Positions 35,379 to 48,093 of a stretch of 64,000 nucleotides of DNA are shown here, piece by piece (the first letter of the stretch is position 1; every line of letters begins with the position of its first letter). The notes below the pieces were generated by a model, which was not told where the DNA came from, ran no database searches, and was given only the letters and a program-made list of their open reading frames with translations. The stretch comes from Microcebus murinus. Lineage: Eukaryota; Chordata; Mammalia; Primates; Cheirogaleidae. The translations under genes and the position numbers were made by a program. The DNA is taken from assembly GCF_040939455.1 (NCBI RefSeq), contig NC_134119.1, positions 70,418,890 through 70,482,889 on the forward strand. Reading direction: 5' to 3'.

Positions 35379-35713
35379 CAGGCCGGGCGCGGTGGCTCAC
35401 GCCTGTAATCCTAGCACTCTGGGAGGCCGAGGCAGGCGGATTGCTCAAGGTCAGGAGTTCGAAACCAGCCTGAGCGAGACCCCGTCTCTACCAAAAATAG
35501 AAATAAATTAATTGACCAACTAAAAATATATATACAAAAAATTAGCCGGGTATGGTGGCGCATGCCTGTAGTCCCAGCTACTCGGGAGGCTGAGGCAGTA
35601 GGATCACTGAGCCCCGGAGATTGAGGTTGCTGTGAGCCAGGCTAATGCCACGGCACTCACTCTAGCCTGGGCAACAAAGTGAGACTCTGTCTCAAAAAAA
35701 AAAAAATAAATAA
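35379..35713 (+). mobile_element. Alu SINE, lemur-type, with perfect target-site duplication
   Basis: Complete young-looking Alu starting at 35381. A perfect 15-bp duplication, AAAATAACTTACCCA, lies at 35364-35378 and 35714-35728. It interrupts an MIR-like core. Confidence 0.97.
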
Positions 35714-35728
35714 AAAATAACTTACCCA

Positions 35729-36092
35729 AAGTTGCACAACTGGCAAACAGTGGACCGGAGATTCACATTCAAGCCTTCCTCTCTGGCAGGTTCACGCTCC
35801 CACTTCTCCAAGTTGGGGACACTCAAACAGTGACCCTATGCACCCATCTGTGGTCCTGCGTTGTGCCGTCCCGTGGCAGCCTCCCTTCCATGGAACGTGA
35901 GTGTCCTTCTGCAAAGGGTGCCACAGGCCCATCGCCGCGCCCTCCGCTTCTACTCTCGCCAGCAGAGCAGAGGGCTGAATCGGAACATCTGGGACACACA
36001 GCTCCTGTGCACAGCCTTTATGCTCTGCCTCAGTCTCCCAGGGGACACATTTTGGGTTTTTTCAGCTGGTATCTCAACCAGCAACGGTCCCC
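35729..36092. other. Intergenic, leading into a minisatellite
   Basis: Unique-looking. Open frames starting near 35830-35861 run into the minisatellite and owe their length to it; no domain was recognised. Confidence 0.5.
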
Positions 36093-36445
36093 AGCCCTCT
36101 CCAGGGACCTGTATCTGCCTCCCCTCTCCAGGGACCTGTATCTGCCTCCCCTCTCCAGGGACCTGTATCTGCCTCCCCTCTCCAGGGACCTGTATCTGCC
36201 TCCCCTCTCCAGGGACCTGTACCTGCCTCCCCTCTCCAGGGACCTGTACCTGCCTCCGCTCTCCAGGGACCTGTACCTGCCTCCGCTCTCCAGGGACCTG
36301 TACCTGCCTCCCCTCTCCAGGGACCTGTACCTGCCTCCGCTCTCCAGGGACCTGTACCTGCCTCCCCTCTCCAGGGACCTATATCTGCCTCCCCTCTCCA
36401 GGGACCTGTATCTGCCTCCCCTCTCCAGGGACCTGTACCTGCCTT
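36093..36445 (+). repeat. 27-bp minisatellite, 13 copies
   Basis: Thirteen head-to-tail copies of a 27-bp unit built on CTCCAGGGACCTGTATCTGC. Sequence variants (TATCTG/TACCTG, CCCCTC/CCGCTC, one CTATATC) are interspersed. Because 27 is divisible by 3, frames stay open on both strands and give 9-residue peptide repeats such as LPPLSRDLY on + and RYRSLERGG on -. Nothing suggests translation. Confidence 0.97.
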
Positions 36446-37574
36446 TGCGCTTCTGAAAGTCTCTTCCCAGTCTCATTCATTCAAGCAGCGTTGGCTGAGC
36501 ATCTATTCCAGTGCAGCACCGTGCTAGGCCCCCCAGGTGCTCTGCGGGGGCGGATGGGGCGTCTGGGCACAGGGGTGGGACCAGGGGAGGATCCAGAGGC
36601 CACTCGTGTCTTCCTGAACACGAGCGATGTGGCGGTGGACATTTAAATGAGGACAAGTGGACACTCTCGGACAAATTCTGGAGGTTGAGTCAGTCGGTGC
36701 TGCTGATGGAGTGAACGAAGGAGAGAGAGATGAAGGCTGCTCCTGGGTGTCGGCCAGAGCAGAGGGAGGTGTCATTTGCTGAGATGGAAAGACTCGGTGA
36801 TGATCCAGTTCGGGGGTGAGGTGGGCTGAATTTTAAGCATGAGTAGGAGAGTTCTGTAGGACTTCCAAGTCGGGTTGCAGTGGAGACAGCTGGACTTACA
36901 GGTCTGGGCTTCAGGCGCAAGCCTCAGTGTGCAGACGTGCATTGGCCATTTTCAGTGCCGGGAAGGGTCTCGCAGCAGGGGCCGATGAGCTCACCCAGAA
37001 AGGCTGTGCTGACTTAACCTCTCCCTTTCTGGCTCTTTAACTGGGGTGGGGCAGGGCTTTCTTAAATTGGGCACTCACTGCAACCTCCTGATGTCCTATT
37101 GTTGCCATTTTCATTCTCCTTACAGGGAAACTGAGGCATGAGAAGTTCAGTAAATTTACCCAAGTAAAAGTCAGATCATAGATCTGAGCCCAGCAAGTCA
37201 AGATCCAGGGTGAGCTCTGTGCTGTGCTGCCTCTACACACCGGAGATGCCCTAGGGACAGTTTATAAACTCATATCCTTGCCTTATCTGCCCCAAAGCAC
37301 GAAGAACACCCCTCCTTTTGCCGGCCCGTCCTAGGGACCGGGATCCCCTGTGGTGCGCCCACACCCTCACTGACCCGGGGAGCACGGCCAGGCGTCTGTG
37401 TCGGGGACTCACCCCTTGTGCTGCACACCCCTCGAATGACGGGACACGGCAGAGTTCAGGCAGAGCAGGCCCAAGTCGGGCCACTCCTTCCCGCAGGCAC
37501 CTCAGGGCCTTCGCGTCTCTGAACAGACAGCCGCTCATCGTGAAACTGGGGGAATCTTTTTTAAAGGACGTGAT
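36446..37574. other. Intergenic, with ancient repeat traces
   Basis: TTCATTCAAGCAGCGTTGGC near 36474 and the MIR core near 37090-37230 (GGGAAACTGAGGCATGAGAA) are ancient repeats. No gene recognised. Confidence 0.5.
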
Positions 37575-37815
37575 CCAATGTACAGCATGGTGACAGTGGT
37601 CAGCAATTCTGCGTTGTGTGCCGGAAACTTGCTGGGCGAGCAGGTCTCAAGCGCTCTCACCGCACGGAGAGAAAGGTGGCTGATGAGGCGGCGGGTGAGC
37701 TGCGCGCCCAGATCGCGGTCACCGGTCCTTGGTGCACACGAGTGTCCAAACACCAAGCCGCACACCTTAGGTATGCGCAACGTTTGTCAAGTATGCCTCA
37801 GTAAAGCTGAAAGAA
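37575..37815 (+). mobile_element. Older L1M 3' end, CpG-enriched
   Basis: Follows the L1MA/MB 3'UTR layout: GTACAGCATGGTGACAGTGG, CAAGCGCTCTCACCGCACGG, then a CACACCTTAGGTATGCGCAA block and CAGTAAAGCTG. Unusually rich in CpG for an ancient copy. Confidence 0.6.
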
Positions 37816-39344
37816 AAGAGAAGAACAATTGGCCTAACCATCAGAGTCATCGGAGTTCCACGCGGTGTTGCCTGCGAGAGACTCGGGACACCCAGCCCCA
37901 GCATCCAGCGGGAATCTCAGCCTGGAAGAACACACTGCCGGCTGGCGGCAGAGGACTGATGTGGGCTGTGTCTCCATGGCATGCTAGCTTTATCATAAAA
38001 CTTTAATTTTTTTCCTAGGAAAAAATGTGTTTATACACCATTAAGGTATGGCTTCTGCATGATGGTGACTGACAGAGCGAACCCAGACTAATCAACAGCA
38101 CAGTGGCTGTTGCCACACAAGAGCTCAATAGGAGTTATTATTACTAACTGTCAAAAAGAAATAGCCCTGGCTGCTTGTCCTGGCCTGATTGCAGCATGGG
38201 GGATGAACACATAGGACATAAACATAAGACGCAGACAGACAGAGCTCACTGCAGTCCCAGAAAAGAAAGCACACAGAGACGGACACAGCTGGAGACTGCA
38301 GCACCATAAAGCGCCAGTCGTTTTGTTTTTATGCTGTTTAATTGGGCGAGCGTCCGCAGCTATTCTCTCGTGCCAGCTACTTTCCCAGCCACTTTTTGGT
38401 ACGTGACTGTCCACGGCCAACAGCACCTGTTTCTCCAGTCAGAGCATCAGAGACGGGCTTCCACGAGACATGGCCCTTTGATGCCTGATACCGTTTGCAC
38501 ATAACAAACACTCTCGGCTCCAGTGCGAGTCCGCAAGTCCTTGGCCGTCTTGCAACGCCTGGCACTGCGTGCAGGATACCAGACAACCTTGGCCTGCATG
38601 CAAGACTGCAGGTCCGTGGCCATTTGCCTGGAGAAACAGTTCCTTCAGCCAGTCAACAAGCCACGTCCTGCTACTTGTGGGAACAAGCAATGGGCTCCCG
38701 TTCTGCTGACTTGGGGTCTCAGCCAATTTGACCCAGGGATGGCTCACTTCAGCTCGCTTCAGCTGCCCCTTGTGAGCTGTGTGATGTTGGGGCTCCCATC
38801 TCTGAGCCTCCACTTACACAGAGATTAGCTGGAACTGAGATGGCCTGACCCGCCATGGCATGAGGACAAAGTTTAGAAGCTGGGGTATCTGGGGGCATCT
38901 CAGGCTTGGTTCCGGGTTTGCTCTCAGGGTTGGAGCTTCCGTGAGAGACACAGAGACTTGCCTTCCACGAACAAACATGTCCAGGCTGATAACTCAGCAG
39001 ACAGTTGGTGGGCTTTGAGCACTGCTCCCTGGAGTAAGGATAGAGTTATCAAATCTTAAAAGCTTTGGCGTCTAAAGCATCTTTGGGTGTCCTCACCCAC
39101 CTCTCTTCTGTGACTCAGGAGCCGTGGCTGGGATATCGCCACCAGGGAGTTGCTAGCCTTGGCTTGCACACCTCCTATGCTGGGAGCCCCCACTTCCCCT
39201 GTGGCCTCTCCAGCCCAGACTTCAAGGGCAGTTACCAGGGTCTTCCCACTGGTTGTCACGTGCCCAGGAGGGCAGGAGTGTCAACTGCAAGCAGTTCCTT
39301 GGAGGGCACCCCCGATACCTGCCCACACTCAGCACTCAGAACAT
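37816..39344. other. Intergenic, no gene
   Basis: Unique-looking. Overlapping open frames of 60-125 codons on both strands (for example 38439-38813) have no recognisable domain. Confidence 0.5.
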
Positions 39345-39690
39345 CTCTGGGCCCCCAGTGCTACTTCTAGGAGTTTATCCTGCTGACAGATTTGCACCCA
39401 TGCTCAAGGAGCGGCGTGTGAGCTCTGCTGGAGCAAAGGGCTCTTTCTACAAATAAAAGGTTAGAAGGAGCTTAATGTCCATGGTGGTTGCCAGGGCTGG
39501 CGAGAGGGACGAATGGGAATTAATGTTTAATGGGTACCAAGTGTCAGTTTGGGAAGATGGAGAGTTCTGGAGATGTGACGGTTGCACAGCATGCCAACGT
39601 GCTTAATGCTGCTGAATGGTGCACCTGCAGTGATCAAGGTGGAGAATTTTATGTTATGTGTATTTTACCACAATTTAATAAAATAAACAT
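39345..39690 (+). mobile_element. L1ME-type 3' end
   Basis: Plus-strand ORF2-end block (CTAGGAGTTTATCCTGCTGA), then 3'UTR (GGTGGTTGCCAGGGCTGGCG, GGTTGCACAGCATGCCAACG) and TGTGTATTTTACCACAATTT. Confidence 0.7.
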
Positions 39691-40480
39691 TAAAATATTT
39701 TTGAAATAACACAGATATGCACAAAAGAGAAAGAAAGCATTCTCCTGCCACCAATCCCCACTTCCCAGTGACAGACAGTTTACAGTTGGCTTATATCCTG
39801 AAGATTTTTGTTGTGCACATGAAATGTTTTCTATGATTTGACTCCTACTCTCATGTCATGTGACACTTGGGAATCAGAATAAAAGCAAAGTTTATGAAAA
39901 CTCACCCCCACAGATTATTCCTGCCAATATTTTGATGCATTTTCTTCCAACTTTATATGTATATATTATTTTTTGAGACAGAGTCTCGCTTTGTTGTCCA
40001 GGCTAGAGTGAGTGCCGTGGCGTCAGCCTAGCTCACAGCAACCTCAAACTCCTGGGCTCGAGTGATCCTTCTGCCTCAGCCTCCCGAGTAGCTGGGACTA
40101 CAGGCATGCGCCACCATGCCCGGCTAATTTTTTTTATATATATATATATATATATCAGTTGGCCAATTAATTTCTTTCTATTTATAGTAGAGACGGGGTC
40201 TCGCTCTTGCTCAGGCTGGTTTTGAACTCCTGACCTTGAGCAATCCGCCCGCCTCGGCCTCCCAAGAGCTAGGATTACAGGCGTGAGCCACAGCGCCCGG
40301 CCACCAATTGGATTTTAATTACATTTTGCATCTTTATATGTTCTCATTCATGGAATATTTTTCCATGTCAATAAAATCGAGCACAACCATGATTTTAATG
40401 GCTGTGCGGTGTTCCAGCATATGGTGTTGGCAAATAATATTTAACTAATTCTAAGTTACACAAGTTATACGGAGTAGCCC
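39691..40480 (-). mobile_element. Ancient L1M/HAL1-type fragment split by an Alu
   Basis: AT-rich minus-strand old-L1 sequence before 39960 and after 40302 (CATTCATGGAATATTTTTCC), interrupted by the Alu at 39969-40301. Confidence 0.5.
39969..40301 (-). mobile_element. Alu SINE, lemur-type dimer
   Basis: Complete reverse-strand Alu with the lemur right arm and linker. The linker has expanded into a (TA)n run at about 40136-40155. Confidence 0.95.
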
Positions 40481-40494
40481 GAGTTTCTTTGTTA

Positions 40495-40937
40495 CCATGT
40501 TTTTCAGAAAATAAGACCTACCCATAAAATAAGCCCCAGCAGGATTTCTAAGCATTTGCAATAGAAGCCCCAGCCCGAAAATGAGCCCTAGCGACGGGCG
40601 TGGCCACAGCGCGTCTGCACAGCCCATGCATGTCGTCGCGGAGCGGGAAAGACGCCGAGCAGCCCTTCTCATCCGCCCCGTGACAGCTCTGTGGCTCCAC
40701 GGGAGAGATCGGGCCGGTGGGTGTAAAGGAAACAGAGTCGCAAGACACTCAGGATGGAATTCGGGTTTGGAGAGTTACGATGATGTTCCAGAAGAAGACG
40801 ACTTCACTATATTTGAATAAATGTAGATGGTTGTACCGTACTTAAAAAAAATAGCACATCTCCTGAAAATAAGCCCTCGGGTGTCTTCTTGAGGAAAAAT
40901 AAACATAAGGCCCTGTCTTATCTTCGGGGAAACACGG
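40495..40937 (+). mobile_element. Tc1/mariner-like nonautonomous DNA transposon, copy 2
   Basis: A 443-bp element with terminal inverted repeats (CCATGTTTTTCAGAAAATAA at the left; complement of TTATCTTCGGGGAAACACGG at the right). It is flanked by TA on the left and CA on the right, consistent with a decayed TA target duplication. On + it encodes a tail, GLESYDDVPEEDDFTIFE, that ends in a TAA overlapping an AATAAA signal. This looks like the C-terminus of a transposase kept in an internally deleted element. The superfamily is inferred from the TA duplication and the acidic tail. Confidence 0.75.
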
Positions 40938-41805
40938 CAGTTACATGAGTAAAAGCGCTTATCTCCTAGGGCTGCCGGGGGTGGATGGAGCAGATGCCGG
41001 AGGCCCGGCGCGCGGCGAAGGCTGTCTCTCACCGCCATGCTTACACGCTCAAGTTGTGTTCAATTTTGTAAGTATTATAAAGAATGCTACGATGAATATC
41101 TTCGTAGACAAATTTCAGGCGTGTCTTACTTTTTTAAGTAAATCATGGTGAAAGAGAATTGAGGGAGTGAGGAGGAGCAAGAGAGGGAAGAAAGCAGCAG
41201 CGCAGGAGGGAGAGATTATTTTAGAGTCATGGAGTGCAAGGACCAGCCGGTGCTCTCCATTTCCAGACCAGAAGGTGTGGAGCTCAGAGACAGCCCGTCT
41301 GTGCCCGGGTGGCCCACAGTCCTCCTTCCCCACCTCCGCGAGTGCCCCTGCCACCGGTCTGTCCTGCAAGGCCACCCTGGATGGTGGGCGAGACAGGAGG
41401 TGGTGGCCAGGGAGCTTCAACGGCTTGCAAAGCAGAGCTCAGGCAAGCCCCACACCTGTACGGTCGTCCTTGGAAGAACCACACTTTGTCCCAGAGCAAC
41501 CAAATGACACTCTGGGCCCAAAGAGGGCAAAGGTACAGACTCACCTCCCAGCCCAGCTCAGGCGCTTGGCCATGGACGGGCTCACAGAGGCGTCAAGCTC
41601 CAGCCCGGGGCCTGAGACGGCACCTTCATTCTCCCTGGAAACCACAGGCGTTATCAACCTCCCGAGCCCCTGCTGCGGCCAGCGGCGGGGACGGTGGCCT
41701 TCCTTTCTGTCCTCTCTGCCCTCAGTGATGTGGGGGAGGGAAGCCGCCTCTCCACAGTGGAAAGCTCTCATTCCAGGGCTTGATGTGGGCACAGGTGTGA
41801 GCAAA
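40938..41805. other. Unique spacer between two inverted transposon copies
   Basis: An old L1-like trace lies at about 41045-41155; the rest is GC-rich and unique-looking. Overlapping open frames on both strands (41167-41997, 41234-41728) have no recognisable domain, and one runs into the antisense of the transposon. Confidence 0.5.
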
Positions 41806-41807
41806 TA

Positions 41808-42320
41808 CCGTGTTTCCCCGAAAATAAGACAGGGTCTTATATTTATTTTTCCTCAAGAAGACACCCTAGGGCTTATTTTCAGGGGATGTGTTGTTTTATT
41901 TAAGTATGGTACAGCAATCTACATTTATTCAAATAGAGTGAAGTCGTCTTCTTCTGGAACATCATCATCACTCTCCAAACCCAGAGTTCCATCCTGAATG
42001 TCTTGCGACTCTGTTTCCTTTAGAACCACCGGCCCGATCTCTCCCGTGGAGCCACAGAGCTCTCACGGGGCGGATGAGAAGGGCTGCTCGGCGTCTTCCC
42101 GCTCCGCGACGACACGCATGCGCTGTGCAGATGCTGCGTGGCCACGCCCGTCACTAGGGCTTATTTTCAGGGTGGGGCTTCTATTGCGCACATGCTTAGA
42201 AATCCTGCTAGCTTCCAAGTGAGAGTTTGGATGAAAAAAAAAAAAAAAAAAAAAAAGAAATCCTGCTAGGGCTTATTTTAGGGAAATAAGGGAAGTAGGT
42301 CTTATTTTCAGGGAAACACG
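41808..42320 (-). mobile_element. Tc1/mariner-like nonautonomous DNA transposon, copy 3
   Basis: Flanked by TA on both sides (41806-41807 and 42321-42322) with terminal repeats CCGTGTTTCCCCGAAAATAA and, at the right end, TTATTTTCAGGGAAACACG. The minus strand carries the same acidic transposase-tail region as copies 1 and 2. It is oriented opposite to copy 2. It contains a 58-bp retro-insertion (with duplication), so its original length was about 455 bp. Confidence 0.8.
42212..42256 (+). mobile_element. Minute poly(A) retro-insertion with target-site duplication
   Basis: A 22-nt body, CTTCCAAGTGAGAGTTTGGATG, is followed by about 23 A residues. The perfect direct repeat AGAAATCCTGCTAG lies at 42198-42211 and 42256-42269. 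This has every mark of L1-machinery retroposition of an extremely short RNA end. The source RNA is not recognised. Confidence 0.85.
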
Positions 42321-42322
42321 TA

Positions 42323-43444
42323 GGTCCTCTCCTACTTTCCTGGCGGAAGAAAAACCTGGCACAGCCTGCCGGCTGGGCAGGCCAGCACAGTCACGTTGAA
42401 ATCGGAACAGGTCCTCCTCACAGCTCCACAGTCCCATGGAGGCTCACAACAGGGCTATGGTGCTCCTGACTCTGGGACTGAGTGCAGCAGGAGGGTCCGA
42501 CTCTGTGCTGTGAAAGCTGGGAGTCTAGACCAAGGGCTGGAGATGCTGAGGCTAGGAGCTGGGATCGTCTGAAAAGTTGTCACTTGTGCTGTTGGCCAGG
42601 ACCCATGCACGTGACCTCTCCAAGGGCTTTCCATGACCGCTACCCTCGTGCTGAAAGTTGTATCTGAAGCCCGATAAACTAAGTGTCTGAGATATTCTCC
42701 CGTACTTAGCCGGGAGCCCGTGGTTTTGCGTAGGAAATGAGCTAACTTGCCTTTGCACATGGACTGCACACGTGGGATCGATCATGTTCTACATCAACAG
42801 ATTTTGCCACTCCAGTAAGATTTAGCATCCGAAGGCAGCAGTGTGACTAAAATCTAGGATGTGCTCACCCTCTGCACAAACAAAAGGGCAATCGCAGCTG
42901 CCTGGGTCACGCCAGCTACCACATCCCACACTTGTGCAGGGGAAGCTTTTCCCACTAGCTATTCCACGAGAGAGACTTCCTTTTTCTTTACGTTTTCCCT
43001 TTACAGCCGTGGAATGTGAGATTTATATTAATATATACTAGTAGACAAGCCTGAGGTCACAGACATTGTAAATGGCAGAGCCAGCATGGAAGGGTACCTG
43101 GCAACCAGAAACATTAAGAACAAATAACAGCAAAATCATGAACTGCAGCCCAAGACGGGACTGGATGACAGAGTGCTTGCATGGTGGCCGCTGTCCAATG
43201 TCGCCATTGTTGCTGTTATCATTGACTTTATCCCACGCAAACACATATAAAATACAAAATACAATTATATTACATAGATGCAAACAGACTGATATTTACA
43301 ATGCAGCAGCGATTCGGTCAAATTGAGTTCAAGAAAGGAAAAACGGCTGAAGTCTACCGTGGACTTCACGTCATCACGCTCTTTAATCTTCGCTCCGTAT
43401 TGAAAGTTTAGACAAGTAATGCCAGAATCACATGCCTTCACTTC
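42323..43444. other. Intergenic, no gene
   Basis: Unique-looking, moderate GC, falling to AT-rich near 43250. No gene or RNA signal recognised. Confidence 0.5.
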
Positions 43445-43850
43445 TTAATGCATTTTGGATTTTTTAAATAGCTTTATTGAGATGTCATTCACATGTCCTA
43501 CAATTCACCCATTTAAAGCGTACAATTGAATGGTTTTAGTATATTCAAAGATACGTGCAGACATCACGACAGTCAGTTTCGGAGCATTTTATTGTCTCAG
43601 AAAGAAACCCCCTCCCTGTAGTCATAACTCCACGGCCCTCCCATGCCCAGCAGCCCTAAACAGCTGCTGACCTACCTTCCGTCTCTGCAGACTTCCCGGG
43701 TCTGGACATTTTGGTGTTAATGGAATCACATAATATTGATTATGGTGGTATTTTCTGACTAGCTTCTTTCACTTGGTGTAATGTTTTCAGGATTCATCTA
43801 CGGTGGGGCATGTATTAATTCTCCTTTCCTTTTTTGTGTGTAATTGCATT
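43445..43850 (-). mobile_element. Ancient L1M 3' region
   Basis: Minus-strand L1M 3'UTR: GCTTTATTGAGATGTCATTC, TTCACCCATTTAAAGCGTAC, then the ORF2-end-like CACTTGGTGTAATGTTTTCA. Confidence 0.75.
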
Positions 43851-43852
43851 TA

Positions 43853-44015
43853 TTTTATTTTGTTTTGTTTTTTTAATTTCAGCATATTATGAGTGTACAA
43901 CTGTTTAGATTATATATAATATTGCCTTTGCCCCACCTGAGTCAGAGCTACAAGTGTGTCCATCCCCCAAGCAGTGCACACTGCGCCCTTAGGTGTGAGT
44001 ATACCCATCGTTCCT
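43853..44015 (-). mobile_element. Short lemur L1 3'-end insertion
   Basis: Reverse-strand L1 3'UTR (AGCATATTATGAGTGTACAA, GTCCATCCCCCAAGCAGTGC) preceded by a T-rich tail. 5'-truncated at about 160 bp. Confidence 0.8.
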
Positions 44016-44019
44016 TTTC

Positions 44020-44180
44020 TTAAATAAATGCCATTTGTGTATATTTGAGGTTCACAACATGATGTTATGCTGATGTAATGGTTACTATCACGAAGCGGAC
44101 TAGCATATCTATCATTTCACATAGTGAATTATTTCTGTGACAAGAGCAGCTAAAATCTACTTATTTAATAAAAATCCCTA
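44020..44180 (-). mobile_element. Older L1M 3' end
   Basis: L1MA/MB-type complement: TATATTTGAGGTTCACAACA, TATCATTTCACATAGTGAAT and CAGCTAAAATCTAC. Confidence 0.6.
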
Positions 44181-46187
<2,007 letters not shown>

Positions 46188-46198
46188 AATAATTTCTT

Positions 46199-46662
46199 AT
46201 TGATACATAATAACTGTACATATTTATGGGGTCCATGTGATATTTTGATACATGCATATAATATGTCATCATCAAGTCAGTACATTTACGATATCCATCA
46301 CCTTGAACATTTATCATTTCTTTGTGTTGAGAACTTTCCAAATCTTCTCCTCCAGCTATTTGGAAATATACAATAAATTGTTGTTATGTACAGTCACCCT
46401 ACTGTGCCATCAAATGCTGGTACCTATTACTTCTATCTAACTGCATGTTTGTACTCATCAGCCTTCCTCTCTTCACCCTTCCCCACCCTTCCCAGCTTCT
46501 GGTGTCTATCATTCCACTCTCTGCCTCCATGAGATCAACTTTTTTTAGTTACCACATATGAGTAAGAACATGTATGTTTGTCTGTTCTACGTCTGGCTAA
46601 TTTCACTTAACATAATGACTTCCAGTTCCATCCAGATTCCATAAATATCTATTTTTTTCTTT
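46199..46662 (-). mobile_element. Older L1M 3' end
   Basis: Complement-side L1MA/MB 3'UTR: GGGGTCCATGTGATATTTTG, ATATCCATCACCTTGAACAT, TATGTACAGTCACCCTACTG, then TCCATGAGATCAACTTTTTT. Confidence 0.8.
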
Positions 46663-46689
46663 TAAATGTACATGGTTGCATTTTTATGT

Positions 46690-48082
46690 TTTTTTAATTT
46701 CTGGGTATTATGAGGGTACAAACATTTTGGTTACATTTTATGTCTTTGCTTCTTCCTAGTGAGGGTTAGAGGCATGCCCTTCCCCTCCACACTGCTCACC
46801 GTGTCCATTAGCTGTGAGCTTACTCCCCGATCCCCTAATCCCTGGAGAATATTACTACCGTGTGAGCACCATAGTGTTGATCAGTCAATACCAATTTCAT
46901 GGCGAGTACAAGTGGAGCCTATTCTTCCAATCTTGTGTTACCTCACTTCAGATAATGGGTTCAAGCTCAATCCAGGAAAATATAAGAAGTGTAAGATCAC
47001 TGTCTTTTCTTATAATTGAGTAATATTCCATGGTATACATATACCAAATTTTAATAATCCACTCATGAATTGACGGGCACTTGGTTGTTTCCGCACCCTT
47101 GCGATAGAGAATTGTGCTGCCATAAGCATTCGGGTGGAGATGTCTTTATTATAGAATGTCTTTTGCTCTTTGGGGTAAATGCCTAATAGTGCTATTGCTA
47201 GATGGAACAGTAATTCTATTTTTAGCTCTTTGAGGTATCTCCAAATACTTTTCCACAGAGGTTGCACTAATTTGTAGGCCCACCAACAGTGTAAGAGTGT
47301 TCCTGTCTCTCCACATCCATGCCAGCATTTGTTGTTTTGGGATTTTTTGATAGAGGCCAATCTCATTGTGGTTTTGATTTGCATTTCCCTAATGATTACA
47401 GATGTTGAGCATTTTTTTATATGTGTGCTGGCCATTATTCTGTCTTCTTTTAAAAAGTTTCTATCATTTCCATTGCCAATTTATTGATGGGGTTGTTTGT
47501 TTTTTTCTTGTTGATTATTTTAAGTTCTAGATAGATTCTTGTTATCAGCCATTTATCAGATGCGTAGAGAGCAAATATTTTCTCCCATTCTGTAGGTTGT
47601 CTGTTTGCTCTAATGATAGTTTCCATGGCTTTGCAAAAGCTTTTTAATTTGATCAGATCCAATTTATTTATTTTTGTTGCTGCAGTGATTGCTTTGGGGG
47701 TCTTCTTCAAAAATTCTTTGCCTAGGCCAATATCTGAAAGGGTCTTCCCAACATCTTCTTCTAGAATTCTTAAGGTTTCATGCCTCAGGTTTAAGTCTGT
47801 TATCCACCTTGAATTGATTTTTGTGAGAGGTAGGAGGTGGGGATCCAGTTTCATTCTTCTGCATGTAGCTATCTAGTTTTCCTAGCACCATGTATTGATT
47901 ATTTTCCCCAATGTATATTGTTTGCTTTGTCAAAGATTAGATTACCATATGCGGATGGTTTCATCTCTGGATTCTCAGTCTTGTTCCAAAGATCTATGTC
48001 TCTGTTCTTGTGCCAATATCAAGCTGTTTTAATTATTATAGCATTGCAGAGTCCATAAATAATCTTTCTAACATTTTATTAT
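46690..48082 (-). mobile_element. L1 retrotransposon, 5'-truncated
   Basis: Reverse-strand L1 from its 3' end (TTCTGGGTATTATGAGGGTA) through the ORF2 C-terminus. Minus-strand frames 47010-47435 and 47450-47854 give L1 ORF2 blocks such as [26 protein letters not shown] and [16 protein letters not shown]. Broken by stops. The 5' part is missing beyond about 48082, where the next L1 begins. Confidence 0.9.
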
Positions 48083-48093
48083 AAAAATTTTCA

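Noticed and set aside
35830..36646. Repetitive 9-residue-repeat proteins on both strands
   Set aside because: A 27-bp tandem repeat automatically gives open 9-residue repeats in all frames. No start context, domain or splice structure supports a gene.
41167..41997. 276-codon plus-strand frame as a gene
   Set aside because: It runs from unique sequence into the antisense of the mariner-like element, with no recognisable domain.
40495..42320. Assignment of the TA-flanked element to piggyBac (known from mouse lemur)
   Set aside because: piggyBac targets TTAA. Copies 1 and 3 have TA flanks, copy 3 on both sides, and no TTAA duplication, so a Tc1/mariner-type origin fits better.
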